A DNA stretch of 64,000 bases from Algicola sagamiensis DSM 14643 (GCF_000374485.1 NZ_KB894500.1:1-64000), one strand, 5' to 3'; positions 1-9,822 are shown, counted from the stretch's first letter. The notes: generated by a model from the sequence alone, not told the origin. A program made the numbers and translations.

Positions 1-210
1 GTACATTTTCTTGAGCCGTTTATTTTCTTCTTCCAATTCTTTTAACCGCTTCATGAGCGACGCATCCATCCCGCCGTATTTGGCTCGCCATTTATAAAAA
101 AGAGCTGAACTCATACCATGCTCCCGACAAAGCTCAGGAACAGAAACACCATTTTCGTTTTGTTTGAGGATCGCGATGATCTGAGCATCGCTGAATTTAG
201 ATTTACGCAT
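1..210 (-). CDS. IS3-family transposase OrfA (HTH subunit), 3' end off window
   Basis: Seventy codons are visible, running off the left edge. The product begins MRKSKFSDAQIIAILKQNE and continues with a helix-turn-helix (GVSVPELCREHGMSS...FYKWRAKYGG) and the start of a Glu/Lys/Leu-rich leucine-zipper-like helix (LKELEEENKRLKK). This is the typical order of IS3 OrfA, the small DNA-binding subunit that is joined to the DDE-containing OrfB by programmed frameshifting. OrfB would lie outside the window. The start at 210 fits the conserved OrfA N-terminus. Whether the element is intact cannot be judged. Confidence 0.85.
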   Translation of the reverse strand, partial: MRKSKFSDAQIIAILKQNENGVSVPELCREHGMSSALFYKWRAKYGGMDASLMKRLKELEEENKRLKKMY

Positions 211-281
211 AGAAAACTCCTTTGTTATAGAGTACCGGAATTCTCTACTTAAAACCGCTACGATTTTTCGGGGGGATTACA
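1..281 (-). mobile_element. End of an IS3-family insertion sequence (partial)
   Basis: The left edge lies inside an insertion sequence. A partial OrfA reads leftward from 210. Beyond its start, positions 241-281 read, on the minus strand, as a terminus beginning TGTAATCCCCCCGAAAAATC, a C-rich tip starting with TG as is usual in IS3-family elements. The inner boundary is placed at 281, where that TG-type tip ends. The target duplication and the other end lie outside the window, so the exact subgroup is not assigned. Confidence 0.75.
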
Positions 282-533
282 GTTTCAATTTAATTTCTGT
301 GAGTTTTCATAAAATTTACTTTTCTAGTGGTTATAGGCCTAGCTTTGTTGAGGAGTTTTGATATTGATTACTTCTTATGAACACGGGATTGCAGTATCCA
401 TAATTAACTAAGGGAGGTCTGGTTGTGCTAATGTGAAGATATATGTTATTCAGCGTATCTAAACACTCCTAAAAATCACACATTTGGTTTGAAATGAATA
501 AAAAGGACGGCTTTGGCGGGATATCCGGATTAA
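282..533. other. Non-coding gap between the IS end and udk
   Basis: This A/T-rich stretch of about 250 bases separates the insertion sequence from the udk terminator. No convincing ORF, RNA gene or repeat was seen in it. It may be the remains of whatever the insertion sequence interrupted. Confidence 0.5.
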
Positions 534-568
534 AAATGGGCCCATGCAAAAAAACAACAAGCCCATTC
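534..568 (-). terminator. Probable intrinsic terminator of udk
   Basis: On the minus strand, just past the udk stop, AATGGGC (567-561) pairs with GCCCATT (541-535) and is followed by a short T run. The loop of about 19 nt is long, so strength is uncertain. Confidence 0.55.
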
Positions 569-587
569 TAGAGTGTGGAGGGAGAGA

Positions 588-1226
588 TTACTCCGCAACC
601 AACTGCTTAATCTTCGCTTTTAATAGCTCAATCGCAGGGCGGTTTTTGCCACCACGTGGGACGACCAGATCGGCGTGGTGCTTTGATGGTTTGATGTATT
701 GGAAGAACATCGGGCGGACGGTGTCCTGGTATTGCTCGATGACCGACTCCAGGCTTCTGCCGCGTTCGCGGATATCGCGCTGCATTCTGCGTAAGAGGCA
801 GATATCCAGTGGGGTATCGACGTAGACACAGATATCAAACTGTCTGCGAAGGGCTGGGTCGCTCAAGAGCAGAATGCCTTCGATCACGACAACGCGTTTT
901 GGGGCGACGCGGGTGGTTTCTTCGATCCGTGTATGTGTGGTATAACAGTATGTCGGGACTTCGATGGACTCACCATCGCGAAGCATTTGCAAGTGTTGCA
1001 TCAATAATTCGTGCTCAAATGCATCTGGGTGGTCGTAGTTGGTTTGAACCCGTTCTTCCATCGAGAGGTGGGTTTGATCGCGGTAGTAGGCATCTTCTTT
1101 AATTACCGCAATTTTATCGTTGCCGATTTCTTCGGCAATTTCGCATACTATGTTTTTTGCCAGCAAACTTTTGCCGGACGCGGAGGCACCCGCAATCGCA
1201 ATGATGGATTGAACCTGTTCAGCCAT
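588..1226 (-). CDS. udk: Uridine kinase
   Basis: Phosphorylates uridine and cytidine with ATP or GTP to UMP and CMP in the pyrimidine salvage pathway. The 212-residue length equals the enterobacterial enzyme. The Walker A loop GASASGKS is at about residues 13-20. Family-typical segments follow: [24 protein letters not shown] is the substrate region, then [19 protein letters not shown] and VPRGGKN. It is transcribed away from the porin and deo genes, so the cluster is functional rather than a single operon. No anomaly was seen. Confidence 0.97.
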   Translation of the reverse strand: MAEQVQSIIAIAGASASGKSLLAKNIVCEIAEEIGNDKIAVIKEDAYYRDQTHLSMEERVQTNYDHPDAFEHELLMQHLQMLRDGESIEVPTYCYTTHTRIEETTRVAPKRVVVIEGILLLSDPALRRQFDICVYVDTPLDICLLRRMQRDIRERGRSLESVIEQYQDTVRPMFFQYIKPSKHHADLVVPRGGKNRPAIELLKAKIKQLVAE

Positions 1227-1366
1227 GGATTTCTCGATCAGAAGACAAATTCATTCAATTTTGCCAGAAAAAGCAACATTAGACGACTAAAAATTACGGT
1301 AAAATGGGTTTTTTATGAACTTTTCTTTTCAATCCCACGATAAAGTGGTATCCTCCGCTCGCTTTT

Positions 1367-1447
1367 AAGTACCAGACGCAGCACGTTGTCGCTGTGTGTT
1401 TGTGTCATGGAACCTTGTGAGAGAGATACGTCCATCGGCCGGTACTT
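1367..1447 (+). promoter_or_regulatory. Structured 5' leader of the nucleoside porin gene
   Basis: AAGTACC at 1367-1373 is complementary to GGTACTT at 1441-1447, about 40 nt before the porin start. An inner CAGC...GCTG pair lies between them. The arrangement suggests a folded mRNA leader, and porin mRNAs are common targets of small RNAs. The structure is read by eye only and no function is shown. Confidence 0.35.
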
Positions 1448-1488
1448 GTTCAAAAAATCTGTAGTAAAAGCATTTAGGCGGAAAAGAC

Positions 1489-2298
1489 ATGAAAAAGCTA
1501 ACTAACCTTGCACTTGGAACTGTCGCAGTTGCTTCTTTATTTAGCGCAACTGCATCAGCTGATCATAAATATTCCTGGGGTAATGTTTCATTAAACTACC
1601 TTGATTGGGATGCAAAAACAGAAAACACTCACGGTAAAGATGATTTCCCATACATCGAGCTAGAAGCTGGTGCTGGATTCACTTGGGGTGACCTGTACGG
1701 CTTTATTGATTTCGAAAGCCCAGATCGTTTGTTCGCTGACAAAGACTCAGATAAAGATCCAAGTGATGCACACCGTATCGCAGCGAAAATCGTTGGGACA
1801 CGTAAGCTTGGTGAAACAGGTTTTTCAGCATATGGTCAGGTTTATCACCTTTCTAGCCATAAGTTCTCTGTAACAAACGTGGTTGGTGGTGCTGCATATG
1901 ACTACCGTAATGGTGGACTTTGGATCCGTCCTTGGCTTGGTAAGCACTACCAAATTCAATCTAATGGATTCGAAGGTGCTAAGTCATACAGTGGTGACAA
2001 TGGCTTCATGGGTGGTGTGACATGGACTTATAACTTCAAACTATTTGGTGAGAAGTTTATGGCAGCACAATGGCATGAATATGAGTTCAAGCGCGATGGC
2101 CAGCACTATCAAAACGAAGATGGTAGTGTAAACGAGTTTGGTGATGGTCGCTCTGAAGGTCATAACGGTGCAGTATCTATCTGGTGGCACATGACTGATG
2201 CATTGACCACTGGTTTCCAATACCGCTACGCTGATTATAAGCTTGGTTCGAACGCCTATATCGACGCATTTATCTACTCTATCAAATATAACTTCTAA
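1489..2298 (+). CDS. Outer-membrane nucleoside-specific channel, Tsx/OmpK family
   Basis: A 269-residue outer-membrane beta-barrel. A signal peptide of about 24 residues ends ATASA, with cleavage before DHKYSW. The mature protein alternates polar and aromatic residues and ends in YNF, the aromatic C-terminus expected of BAM substrates. IELEAGAGFTWGDLYGFIDFE matches the conserved Tsx/OmpK segment (E-x-E-x-G...DLYG-x-D). Tsx channels admit nucleosides, and Vibrio OmpK also serves as a phage receptor. Its place directly before deoCABD supports nucleoside uptake. A purine-rich RBS (GGCGGAAAAG) precedes the start. It has its own terminator, so it is separate from the deo operon. Confidence 0.9.
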   Translation: MKKLTNLALGTVAVASLFSATASADHKYSWGNVSLNYLDWDAKTENTHGKDDFPYIELEAGAGFTWGDLYGFIDFESPDRLFADKDSDKDPSDAHRIAAKIVGTRKLGETGFSAYGQVYHLSSHKFSVTNVVGGAAYDYRNGGLWIRPWLGKHYQIQSNGFEGAKSYSGDNGFMGGVTWTYNFKLFGEKFMAAQWHEYEFKRDGQHYQNEDGSVNEFGDGRSEGHNGAVSIWWHMTDALTTGFQYRYADYKLGSNAYIDAFIYSIKYNF

Positions 2299-2325
2299 TT
2301 TGATAACAAATTCGAGTAGAATCGA

Positions 2326-2353
2326 GGGGAGGCTTAGGCCTCCCCTTGTTGTT
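2326..2353 (+). terminator. Intrinsic terminator after the porin gene
   Basis: GGGGAGGC at 2326-2333 and GCCTCCCC at 2338-2345 form a perfect 8-bp GC-rich stem with a TTAG loop, followed by TTGTTGTT. Confidence 0.9.
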
Positions 2354-2463
2354 CCTGGCACAAAGATGCTAACGACTCCAACAATAACGAACAACAAGCG
2401 TTAAAACCCTACACCTGAAAGTCGATGTGCTACTCACAGCGACTGAGCCGATACTCGCCTGTT

Positions 2464-2477
2464 GTCACAGCAGTGAC
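2464..2477. promoter_or_regulatory. Dyad upstream of the deo operon
   Basis: GTCAC-N4-GTGAC lies about 140 bp before deoC, in the only sizeable gap before the operon. Enterobacterial deo operons are controlled by DeoR, CytR and CRP. This dyad fits none of their consensus sites well, so it is listed only as a possible operator. Confidence 0.25.
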
Positions 2478-2618
2478 GCATAGCGGGAACGTGTGTCTGT
2501 CTGATTGGCATCAACACACAAATTGGTATTCACTGATATTCTCAAAGAGACAAAATGGATTGATGTTGATTTTTCACATCGATCGCTGGCTTTTTGATTG
2601 AAAAAATAAGGAATGCAT

Positions 2619-3392
2619 GTGTTGCCCTTAGAACAAATTGCGCGCCAGGCGCTGGAAATGACCGATCTCACGAGCTTAAATGAGACGGATACAGAACAAA
2701 CCATCCAAACCTTATGCCAGCAGGCTGCTGCTGGGCAGACGCATACCGCCGCTGTCTGCGTTTATCCGCAATTTATCCAAACCGCCAAAGATGCACTTGC
2801 AGGATCGGGTTTATCTTCCGTGAAAGTTGCGACAGTCACGAACTTCCCACAGGGTTCGACCGATTTAAATAAAGCTGTTTTAGAAACTGCGCATGCGGTG
2901 AGTGATGGTGCAGATGAAGTCGATGTTGTGTTTCCTTATAAAGCGCTCCAAGCAGGTGATGAAAGCATCGGTTTAGAAATCGTGAAGCGTTGTAAACTGG
3001 CTTGTGGTAATCAAGCACAACTCAAAGTGATCATTGAATCTGGTGAACTTGCAGATACAGCATTGATCAAGCGTGCCGCTGAAATCTGTATAGAAGGCGG
3101 TGCAGACTTTGTAAAAACATCGACTGGCAAAGTCCCAGTGAACGCAACGATTGAAGCGACGCGAGTGATTCTAGAAACAATCAAAGCAAGTGGTAAACCA
3201 GTTGGTTTTAAAGCTGCTGGTGGCATTCGGACCACCGCACAAGCACAAGAATATATTCAACTTGCACAAGCAATCATGGGAGAGGGTTGGGTCACGCCTG
3301 ATCATTTCCGTTTTGGTGCAAGTGGCCTGGTGAACGACCTAAAAAATACAATGGGTCTGGCACCGACAGAACAACAAAAATCTAACTATTAG
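2619..3392 (+). CDS. deoC: Deoxyribose-phosphate aldolase
   Basis: Cleaves 2-deoxyribose-5-phosphate to glyceraldehyde-3-phosphate and acetaldehyde, the last step of deoxynucleoside catabolism. The Schiff-base lysine lies in FVKTSTGK and the second active-site lysine in GFKAAGG. VTNFPQG and ADEVDVVFPYKAL are also conserved. The length (about 257-259) matches E. coli DeoC. An ATG at 2613 is in frame, but the only Shine-Dalgarno (TAAGGA, 2607-2612) touches it. The in-frame GTG at 2619 has ideal 6-nt spacing, so it is preferred here. First gene of deoCABD. Confidence 0.95.
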   Translation: MLPLEQIARQALEMTDLTSLNETDTEQTIQTLCQQAAAGQTHTAAVCVYPQFIQTAKDALAGSGLSSVKVATVTNFPQGSTDLNKAVLETAHAVSDGADEVDVVFPYKALQAGDESIGLEIVKRCKLACGNQAQLKVIIESGELADTALIKRAAEICIEGGADFVKTSTGKVPVNATIEATRVILETIKASGKPVGFKAAGGIRTTAQAQEYIQLAQAIMGEGWVTPDHFRFGASGLVNDLKNTMGLAPTEQQKSNY

Positions 3393-3408
3393 CAGTTCGG
3401 GAGATCCC

Positions 3409-4728
3409 ATGTTACTTCCACAAAACGTCATTCAAAAGAAACGTGATGGACAAATTTTAACACCTGAAGAAATCGCTTATTTTGTTCAGGGAATCAAGTC
3501 AGGTGAAGTTGCAGATGCACAAGTTGGTGCATTTACGATGGCTGTTTATATCAATGGTATGCAACCAACAGAAACTGCAAACCTGATGGGGCAGATGAAA
3601 GACTCTGGCGTCACATTAGACTGGTCTGATGCTGAATTTGATGGGCCGATAGTTGATAAGCACTCCACCGGTGGTGTGGGGGATGTGGTCAGTTTGATGT
3701 TGGGTCCACTTGTCGCAGCTTGTGGTGGCTATGTGCCAATGATTGCCGGCCGTGGTTTAGGTCACACAGGAGGCACGATTGATAAGCTTGAAGCGATCCC
3801 AGGCTACAACACAAATCTTTCGATCGAACAGTTCCGCCAAGTTACAAAAGAAGTTGGTGTTTCTATCATCGGTCAAACATCCGATCTCGCACCAGTCGAT
3901 AAAAAAATCTATGCCATCCGTGATGTGACGGCAACCGTTGCTTCGATTCCACTTATTACTGCGTCTATTTTGTCGAAAAAACTCGCTGCGGGTTTAGAAA
4001 ATCTTGTGATGGATGTAAAATTCGGCTCCGGCGCATTTATGCCAACGTTTGAAGAGAGCCGTGCATTAGCAAGAAGTATTGTAGATGTTGCGAAAGCATA
4101 TGGTACGCCGACGACTGCATTATTAACCAATATGAATCAAGTATTGGCGCATAATGCAGGCAATGCATTGGAAGTGAAAGAAGCGGTTGAGTTCTTAATG
4201 AACCAAAACATCAACCCAATGCTGAAGTCTGTCACAGTCGCACTTGGCGCGGAAATGCTTGTGATCAGTGGTATCTGTAATGATATCCATGATGCAGAAA
4301 AACGCATTGAGCATGCATTGACGTCAGGAAAAGCTTTAGAAGTCTTCTCTAAAATGGTTGCTGCCCATGGTGGTCCAATTGATTTTGTTGAACGTTATGA
4401 TGAATATTTAACACTATCAGAAGTGAAATATCCGGTGTACGCTCAGCAAGAAGGCTTTGTCCAAACGATTGATGTGAAAGAAATCGGTATGTCTGTTGTC
4501 CAATTAAAAGGCGGCCGTGCACATCCAGATCAAGAATTGGACTTAAGTGTTGGAATTGAAGCAATGCTTCCTGTCGGTGCACCAGTGCAAGCGGATACGC
4601 CGCTTTGTTATATTCGTGCAACCAATGATGCGGATGCGCAGCGTATTGCCGAGATGGTTCGTACAACCATCAAAATCAGTGCAGAACAACCAAGCACTGA
4701 AGTGGCAGTGATTGAAAAAATTAGTTGA
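3409..4728 (+). CDS. deoA: Thymidine phosphorylase
   Basis: Reversibly phosphorolyses thymidine and deoxyuridine to the base and 2-deoxyribose-1-phosphate. At 439 residues it is the usual length. The pyrimidine-phosphorylase signature is visible: phosphate-binding KHSTGGVGD, then [19 protein letters not shown], followed by [12 protein letters not shown]. The C-terminal domain ([19 protein letters not shown]) is also present. It sits 16 nt after deoC with a GGGAG ribosome site. Its product feeds DeoB. Confidence 0.97.
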   Translation: MLLPQNVIQKKRDGQILTPEEIAYFVQGIKSGEVADAQVGAFTMAVYINGMQPTETANLMGQMKDSGVTLDWSDAEFDGPIVDKHSTGGVGDVVSLMLGPLVAACGGYVPMIAGRGLGHTGGTIDKLEAIPGYNTNLSIEQFRQVTKEVGVSIIGQTSDLAPVDKKIYAIRDVTATVASIPLITASILSKKLAAGLENLVMDVKFGSGAFMPTFEESRALARSIVDVAKAYGTPTTALLTNMNQVLAHNAGNALEVKEAVEFLMNQNINPMLKSVTVALGAEMLVISGICNDIHDAEKRIEHALTSGKALEVFSKMVAAHGGPIDFVERYDEYLTLSEVKYPVYAQQEGFVQTIDVKEIGMSVVQLKGGRAHPDQELDLSVGIEAMLPVGAPVQADTPLCYIRATNDADAQRIAEMVRTTIKISAEQPSTEVAVIEKIS

Positions 4729-4736
4729 GTGGTGTG

Positions 4737-5966
4737 ATGAAAAAACGAGTCATTATTGCAGTGATGGATTCTTTCGGGATTGGCCATACCGCTGATGCGG
4801 AGAAATTTGGCGATATCGGAGCCAATACACTGCTCAGTATTGCAAATCAGTGTGCAGCTGGAGACGCGGACAATGGCCGCAAAGGACCACTGACACTCCC
4901 CAATTTATCCAAACTTGGTTTAGGTAAAGCATGTGAAGGTGCAGGGGGAACATTCCCCCCTGGGCTGGATGAAGATGCCGAGATCACTGGTGCTTATGGC
5001 TGGGCCGCAGAAATCAGCTCAGGTAAAGATACGCCAAGTGGTCATTGGGAAATCGCAGGCGTGCCAGTTCTATTCGACTGGGGATACTTCCCGCAGGAAG
5101 AGCCATGCTTTCCGCAAGAGTTCATTGATACTTTAATTGAACGTTGCAACTTGCCGGGTATTCTTGGTAATTGCCATTCATCAGGAACGGTCATTATCGA
5201 ACGCTTTGGTGGAGAGCATATGCAAACGGGTAAGCCAATCTGTTATACATCAGCAGATAGTGTTTTCCAAATCGCAGCCCACGAAGAAACATTTGGCCTC
5301 GAGAAGCTTTACGAAATGTGCGAAGTCGCTCGAGAGTTGCTTAATGATTTAAACATTGGCCGTGTGATTGCACGTCCATTTATTGGAAAAAACACATCAG
5401 ATTTTAACCGTACTGGTAATCGTCGTGACTTTTCAGTGCTCCCACCTGAGCCGACCATGCTGGATAAGCTGGCACAATCCGGTGGTGAAGTGATCAGTAT
5501 CGGTAAAATCGCTGATATTTATGCCCATCAAGGGATCACGCAGAAGTTTAAAGCGACTGGATTGGATGCGTTGTTTGATGAGACACTCAAGCAGATGGAA
5601 TTATCGGGTGACCGATCATTGATTTTCACCAATTTTGTCGATTTTGATCAAAACTTCGGCCATCGCCGTGACGTACCTGGCTATGCAGGTGCGCTTGAGC
5701 ATTTTGATCAACGCCTTCCAGAGCTTTTAAATCAGCTGGAAGATGGTGATTTGTTGTTATTGACTGCCGATCATGGTTGCGATCCAACTTGGCATGGCAG
5801 CGACCATACGCGTGAGCATGTGCCTGTGTTGATGTTTGGTAAGAATGTCAAACCAGGATCGTTGGGTCTACGTGATACGTTTGCCGATATGGGTCAGACG
5901 ATTGCGGAATACTTTGACCTTGAGCCGATGAATTACGGCAAGTCGTTTTTAAAAGATTTGATTTAA
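4737..5966 (+). CDS. deoB: Phosphopentomutase
   Basis: Converts (deoxy)ribose-1-phosphate to the 5-phosphate, linking the phosphorylases DeoA and DeoD to DeoC. It is an alkaline-phosphatase-superfamily metalloenzyme of about 409 residues. Metal-site motifs are visible: MDSFGIG near the N-terminus, [12 protein letters not shown] with the phosphorylated Thr, [14 protein letters not shown], and [22 protein letters not shown] at 4725 overlaps the deoA stop, but the ATG at 4737 ([14 protein letters not shown]) matches the family N-terminus and is chosen. Translational coupling to deoA is likely. Confidence 0.96.
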   Translation: MKKRVIIAVMDSFGIGHTADAEKFGDIGANTLLSIANQCAAGDADNGRKGPLTLPNLSKLGLGKACEGAGGTFPPGLDEDAEITGAYGWAAEISSGKDTPSGHWEIAGVPVLFDWGYFPQEEPCFPQEFIDTLIERCNLPGILGNCHSSGTVIIERFGGEHMQTGKPICYTSADSVFQIAAHEETFGLEKLYEMCEVARELLNDLNIGRVIARPFIGKNTSDFNRTGNRRDFSVLPPEPTMLDKLAQSGGEVISIGKIADIYAHQGITQKFKATGLDALFDETLKQMELSGDRSLIFTNFVDFDQNFGHRRDVPGYAGALEHFDQRLPELLNQLEDGDLLLLTADHGCDPTWHGSDHTREHVPVLMFGKNVKPGSLGLRDTFADMGQTIAEYFDLEPMNYGKSFLKDLI

Positions 5967-6031
5967 AATTAAATATTGAAGCTGGCATATTGCCATATGT
6001 GCCAGCCATAAGAAGTGAAGAGGTAAATAGA

Positions 6032-6742
6032 ATGGCCACTCCTCATATTAATGCGAACCCGGGTGATTTTGCTGAAGTTTGTTTGATGCCGGGCGATCCA
6101 CTCCGCGCAAAATATATCGCAGAAAAATATCTAAAAGACGTCCAGCAAATCACAGACGTTCGGAATATGTTCGGTTTTACAGGAACATATAAAGGCAAGC
6201 GTATTAGCATTATGGGTCACGGAATGGGTGTTCCTTCTGTCTCAATTTACGCAACTGAGTTGATTAAAGACTACGGTGTGAAGAAAATCATCCGTATTGG
6301 TAGTGCGGGCGCGGTTCGTGATGACATTCAACTTCGAGATGTTGTGGTTGCAATGGGTGCGAGCACGGACTCCGGTGTCAACCGTTCACGTCTAAAAGGC
6401 CATGATTTTGCTGCAATCGCAGATTTCGACTTGATGCAAAAAGCTGTGAATGCTGCGAAAGAAAAATCTGTAGATGTGCGAGTTGGTAATGTCTTTACTG
6501 CGGATCTGTTCTATTCTCCTGACAGCGAAATTTTCTCTGTACTGAATAAATACGGTGTATTGGCAGTTGAAATGGAAGCGGCTGGTCTGTATGGTGTTGC
6601 AGCAGAATTTGGCGCGCAAGCGTTGACAATCCTCACAGTAAGCGATCACATTCTGACTGGTGAGCAAACAACTGCAGAAGAGCGTCAAACGACTTTCAAC
6701 GAGATGGTTGAAATCGCTTTGGAAACAGCCATCGCAGAATAA
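6032..6742 (+). CDS. deoD: Purine-nucleoside phosphorylase, trimeric-hexameric DeoD type
   Basis: Phosphorolyses purine (deoxy)nucleosides to free base and (deoxy)ribose-1-phosphate. The ATG at 6032 gives 236 residues beginning [30 protein letters not shown], the standard DeoD start, and has an AGAGGT ribosome site. An upstream in-frame ATG at 5990 adds 14 unconserved residues and is rejected. Conserved segments include [16 protein letters not shown], the substrate-binding VEMEAAGLY and the general-acid region TVSDH. Last gene of the operon. Confidence 0.97.
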   Translation: MATPHINANPGDFAEVCLMPGDPLRAKYIAEKYLKDVQQITDVRNMFGFTGTYKGKRISIMGHGMGVPSVSIYATELIKDYGVKKIIRIGSAGAVRDDIQLRDVVVAMGASTDSGVNRSRLKGHDFAAIADFDLMQKAVNAAKEKSVDVRVGNVFTADLFYSPDSEIFSVLNKYGVLAVEMEAAGLYGVAAEFGAQALTILTVSDHILTGEQTTAEERQTTFNEMVEIALETAIAE

Positions 6743-6768
6743 GCTAACTGAACAGCTTAACTTATTAA

Positions 6769-6806
6769 AAAAGCGCGTGTTTTGTCTTTGACGAAATGCG
6801 CGCTTT
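6769..6806 (+). terminator. Possible terminator of the deo operon
   Basis: AAAAGCGCG (about 6769-6777) pairs with CGCGCTTT (6799-6806) across a loop of about 20 nt. Only a short T stretch lies at its 3' side. Read-through to gpt is possible. Confidence 0.6.
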
Positions 6807-6852
6807 GTACAATCAGAACATCAAAAAGATAAAAATAAAAAGGCGAGTCCTC

Positions 6853-7323
6853 ATGGAATTAAATGAACGCAAAGAATTCTTTGTATCCTGGGAAGATCTA
6901 CACCGGACGACGAAGGTGCTAGCAAAGCGTCTCATGCCCAATGACCAATGGGATGCAATTATTGCAGTCAGTCGAGGTGGCTTGGTACCCGGCGCAATTC
7001 TTGCGCGCGAGTTGAACATCCGTATGATCGATACCATTTGTATTTCCAGTTACGATAATGAACACCAACGAGAATTGAAAGTGTTGAAAGACGTCCTTGA
7101 TGATTCAGCTCGGCTTTTGGTTGTAGATGACTTGGTTGATACGGGAGAGACTGCGAAAGTGATCCGTGAAAAATTCCCAAAAGCGACTTTTGTTGCAGTT
7201 TACGCTAAGCCACAAGGGAAAGCTCTTGTCGATAAATACGTGATTGATGTTGATCAAGATACTTGGATCAACCTGCCGTGGGATATGGAGCTTTCTTACG
7301 TCGACCCACTGGCTGGCGAGTAA
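6853..7323 (+). CDS. gpt: Xanthine-guanine phosphoribosyltransferase
   Basis: Transfers phosphoribose from PRPP to guanine, xanthine and, less well, hypoxanthine. With the start at 6853 ([16 protein letters not shown]) it is 156 residues, close to E. coli Gpt at 152. The PRPP-binding loop is [32 protein letters not shown] and [17 protein letters not shown] are near-identical to the family. A longer upstream frame from 6796 runs through the deo terminator hairpin and is rejected. It follows deoD, whose product bases it would recapture. Confidence 0.95.
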   Translation: MELNERKEFFVSWEDLHRTTKVLAKRLMPNDQWDAIIAVSRGGLVPGAILARELNIRMIDTICISSYDNEHQRELKVLKDVLDDSARLLVVDDLVDTGETAKVIREKFPKATFVAVYAKPQGKALVDKYVIDVDQDTWINLPWDMELSYVDPLAGE

Positions 7324-7433
7324 ATCAGCCTAAAAAAGTATCAATTTTTACGCATCTGTTTTACTTAAGCGTGCAATTTTGTGCGCTTCTTATTTCAATT
7401 CGTCTTATTTCTCATTCTAATTTCTCAATTATC

Positions 7434-7476
7434 TTGACGCTTCTGGCATCCTCCTTGAGAATATTTCGCCAAATAT
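7434..7476 (+). promoter_or_regulatory. Candidate promoter with overlapping dyad before the OPT transporter
   Basis: TTGACG at 7434-7439 and GAGAAT at 7457-7462 are spaced 17 bp and resemble -35 and -10 elements. A perfect dyad, ATATTT-CGCC-AAATAT, spans 7461-7476 across the predicted start point. This placement suits a repressor operator. The regulator is unknown. Confidence 0.4.
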
Positions 7477-7557
7477 CTGTTGATCTTTCGGAAATTTCAT
7501 TTGATAGCTGAAAGACCAGCAGATCCAATTGATAAAAATAAAATAAGGGACCATCGT

Positions 7558-9594
7558 ATGGCGAATCAACACACGCCACTAGTGCCGCCTGAAAAACAGC
7601 TCCATGAGTTGACGATCAAGGCACTATTATTAGGCGCTTTTCTTTCTATTGTACTGGCTGCGGCGAATGCTTATATTGGCTTACTTGTCGGTTTGACTGT
7701 TTCTGCTTCCATTCCTGCAGCCGCCGTATCTATGGGGTTGCTCAGATTATTCCCACGTTCCAATATCCTCGAAAATAATATGGTACAAACCGCGGCATCT
7801 GCGGGTGAATCTCTCGTTGCCGGGATGATATTTACGGTTCCTGCTCTGGTACTGATGGGGGCATGGTCGGACTATGATTACTGGCCGCTAGTGACGGTCG
7901 CAGCGCTCGGTGGGATCATGGGGGTTGCATTCACCATTCCGCTTCGGCGTGCGTTGATTGTCGAAGCAAAACTGAAATTCCCTGAAGGTGTTGCAACGGC
8001 AGAGGTACTCAAAACGGGTGGTATCGAAACCTCTCCTGAGACGCAAGCTGAGCAAAAGGAAGCGGGCAGCAAAGGCTTTAAAAAACTCCTGGTAGCAGCA
8101 GGACTGGGTGCGGTGTATAAAGCACTCGAATCAGGCTTTGGAATGATTGCCAGTGGTGTGGCAAATGTGTCGTCATGGCTCTCCGGTCGTTACCTCTTTA
8201 TGGGGGATATCACTTTATCGCCAGCACTTGTGGGTGTCGGTTATATCGTAGGACTCAATATCGCGTTTCTGGTTTTCTTAGGTGGTGCAATCGGTACTTT
8301 GATTGGTGTTCCACTGAACTGGATTTTCAATAGCGATGCACTCATTCACGCTGCGGGGATTTCTCCAGATCTTGCGGTGTCAAATTATACGATGGAGCAC
8401 TGGGAAGCGATTGCCAATGAAGCTTGGTCCAAGAACCGTCGTATCGGTGTGGGTGCGATGATTGTTGGCGGGATCTGGTCATTGATTTCATTATTAAAGC
8501 CATTAATGGCAGGGATCAAGGCAAGCTTTGAAGCATACAAAGCCCTTGGTTCTGACGAAGGAAAAATTGTAAGAACCGAAATGGATACGCCAATTCCTTA
8601 TGTTCTGATCGTAGCATTACTTGGCACAATTCCATTGTTCTTTGTATTCTATACAGGGCTTGCTGAATATCCGGGACGTTTGGGTATTTCGCTAGTTATG
8701 ACTGTCCTGATGCTGTTCTTTGGTTTTATCTTTGCCTCAGTTGCAGGCTATATGGCGGGCCTTGTTGGCTCTTCAAATAACCCGATTTCTGGTGTGACAA
8801 TTGCCACGGTGATCATCTCTTCCCTGATCTTATTACAACTGATGGGGAATGACGGCATTGCAGGTAAACTGGGTCCAGTTGCAGTGATTTATCTAGCAGC
8901 ATTGATTTGTTCTGCGGCGGCGATTGCAGGGGATAATATGCAGGACTTGAAGTGTGGTCACATCATTGGGGCGACACCATGGCGTCAACAGATCTTCCAG
9001 GTCGTTGGTGTTGTTGCGGCAGCCTTTATCATTCCCCTTATTCTACAAATCTTGGATGCAGGCTACGGGATTGGTCGCCCAAGTCCGACAGGTGCGTCGG
9101 AGTCATTCCTTTCAGCCCCCCAAGCAGGACTTATGAAAGACCTTTCGACTGGTATTTTCGGTGCAGGGATAGAGTGGCAATTTATCTACATGGGCTTTGT
9201 ATTAGCTGTAGCGCTGATTCTCCTCGATAAATTTCAGGAAAAACGTGGTTCGTCATTCCGCTTCCCAGTACTTGCTGTTGCTGTGGGAATATACTTGCCT
9301 CTGGGGTTATCGGTGCCAATCTTTATCGGTGGCTTACTGGCGCATTATGTTCAGAAGAAGAGTGCGAATGAGTCAGAAACGGTTAAGAAAGATCGTGAGA
9401 ACTCAGGTCTGCTTGTTGCCTCAGGTTTGATCACGGGTGAAGCACTGATGGGTGTCTTGATTGCGGTGATTGCAGCATTCGTCATGCCACTGCCATCACC
9501 AATGACAATTGCGCCTTATCTTGGATTGGCTGCGATGGCATTTGTGATTTACTTCCAATACCAACAATCGATGGTGAAACAAAGCCAAGCTTAA
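7558..9594 (+). CDS. OPT-family oligopeptide (or metal-chelate) transporter
   Basis: A 678-residue polytopic inner-membrane protein with about 14-16 hydrophobic segments. It starts at the ATG at 7558 (MANQHTPLVPPEKQLHELTIKALLLGAFLS), preceded by AAGGGA. OPT-family features include the N-terminal ELTIKALLLG...AAANAYIGLLVGLTVSASIPAAAVSMG block, the FPEGVATAEVLK motif near residue 141, and SSNNPISGVTIATVI. Bacterial OPT proteins import oligopeptides or metal-chelate conjugates by proton symport. The substrate here is not predictable. It is monocistronic between its own promoter and terminator. Confidence 0.88.
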   Translation: MANQHTPLVPPEKQLHELTIKALLLGAFLSIVLAAANAYIGLLVGLTVSASIPAAAVSMGLLRLFPRSNILENNMVQTAASAGESLVAGMIFTVPALVLMGAWSDYDYWPLVTVAALGGIMGVAFTIPLRRALIVEAKLKFPEGVATAEVLKTGGIETSPETQAEQKEAGSKGFKKLLVAAGLGAVYKALESGFGMIASGVANVSSWLSGRYLFMGDITLSPALVGVGYIVGLNIAFLVFLGGAIGTLIGVPLNWIFNSDALIHAAGISPDLAVSNYTMEHWEAIANEAWSKNRRIGVGAMIVGGIWSLISLLKPLMAGIKASFEAYKALGSDEGKIVRTEMDTPIPYVLIVALLGTIPLFFVFYTGLAEYPGRLGISLVMTVLMLFFGFIFASVAGYMAGLVGSSNNPISGVTIATVIISSLILLQLMGNDGIAGKLGPVAVIYLAALICSAAAIAGDNMQDLKCGHIIGATPWRQQIFQVVGVVAAAFIIPLILQILDAGYGIGRPSPTGASESFLSAPQAGLMKDLSTGIFGAGIEWQFIYMGFVLAVALILLDKFQEKRGSSFRFPVLAVAVGIYLPLGLSVPIFIGGLLAHYVQKKSANESETVKKDRENSGLLVASGLITGEALMGVLIAVIAAFVMPLPSPMTIAPYLGLAAMAFVIYFQYQQSMVKQSQA

Positions 9595-9614
9595 CGATTT
9601 ATTTCTTCATCATC

Positions 9615-9646
9615 AAAAAGGCGCATCATCCTTCATGCGCCTTTTT
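9615..9646 (+). terminator. Intrinsic terminator of the OPT gene
   Basis: AAAAAGGCGCAT (9615-9626) and ATGCGCCTTTTT (9635-9646) form a 12-bp stem with a short loop and a T run. It is symmetrical, so it could act in both directions. Confidence 0.9.
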
Positions 9647-9798
9647 ATCTCCTTGAAAGATTCTTTTTTACCTTAAATTTCACATTAAAGTTGTACAAGA
9701 CTTTCTATCCTGTCTAATTGTCATCTGGCTGCTTTGTATTAAGCTATTCATAAATAAGGTTAAATTATTTTTAATTGCAGCTTATTAATCATATGATA

Positions 9799-9822
9799 TG
9801 TACACAAATAAAAACTTGTACA
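9799..9822 (+). promoter_or_regulatory. LitR/PplR-type operator box 1
   Basis: TGTACA-N12-TGTACA, both half-sites perfect, lies 64 bp before the first gene of the photolyase operon. It matches the pattern reported for class II LitR (PplR) regulators of Pseudomonas, T(G/A)TACA-N12-TGTA(C/T)A. A LitR-like MerR regulator is the second gene of the operon. An isolated TGTACA also occurs at 9692-9697. Confidence 0.7.

Noticed and set aside
544..825. Plus-strand frame opposite udk
   Set aside because: It is a shadow of udk, starts in the terminator hairpin and has no ribosome site.
2354..2612. CRP or CytR sites before deoC
   Set aside because: Candidates such as TGTGCTACTCACA have wrong half-site spacing; no good match was found.
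6796..6852. Longer gpt start at 6796
   Set aside because: It begins inside the deo terminator hairpin and adds Lys/Arg-rich residues absent from the family.
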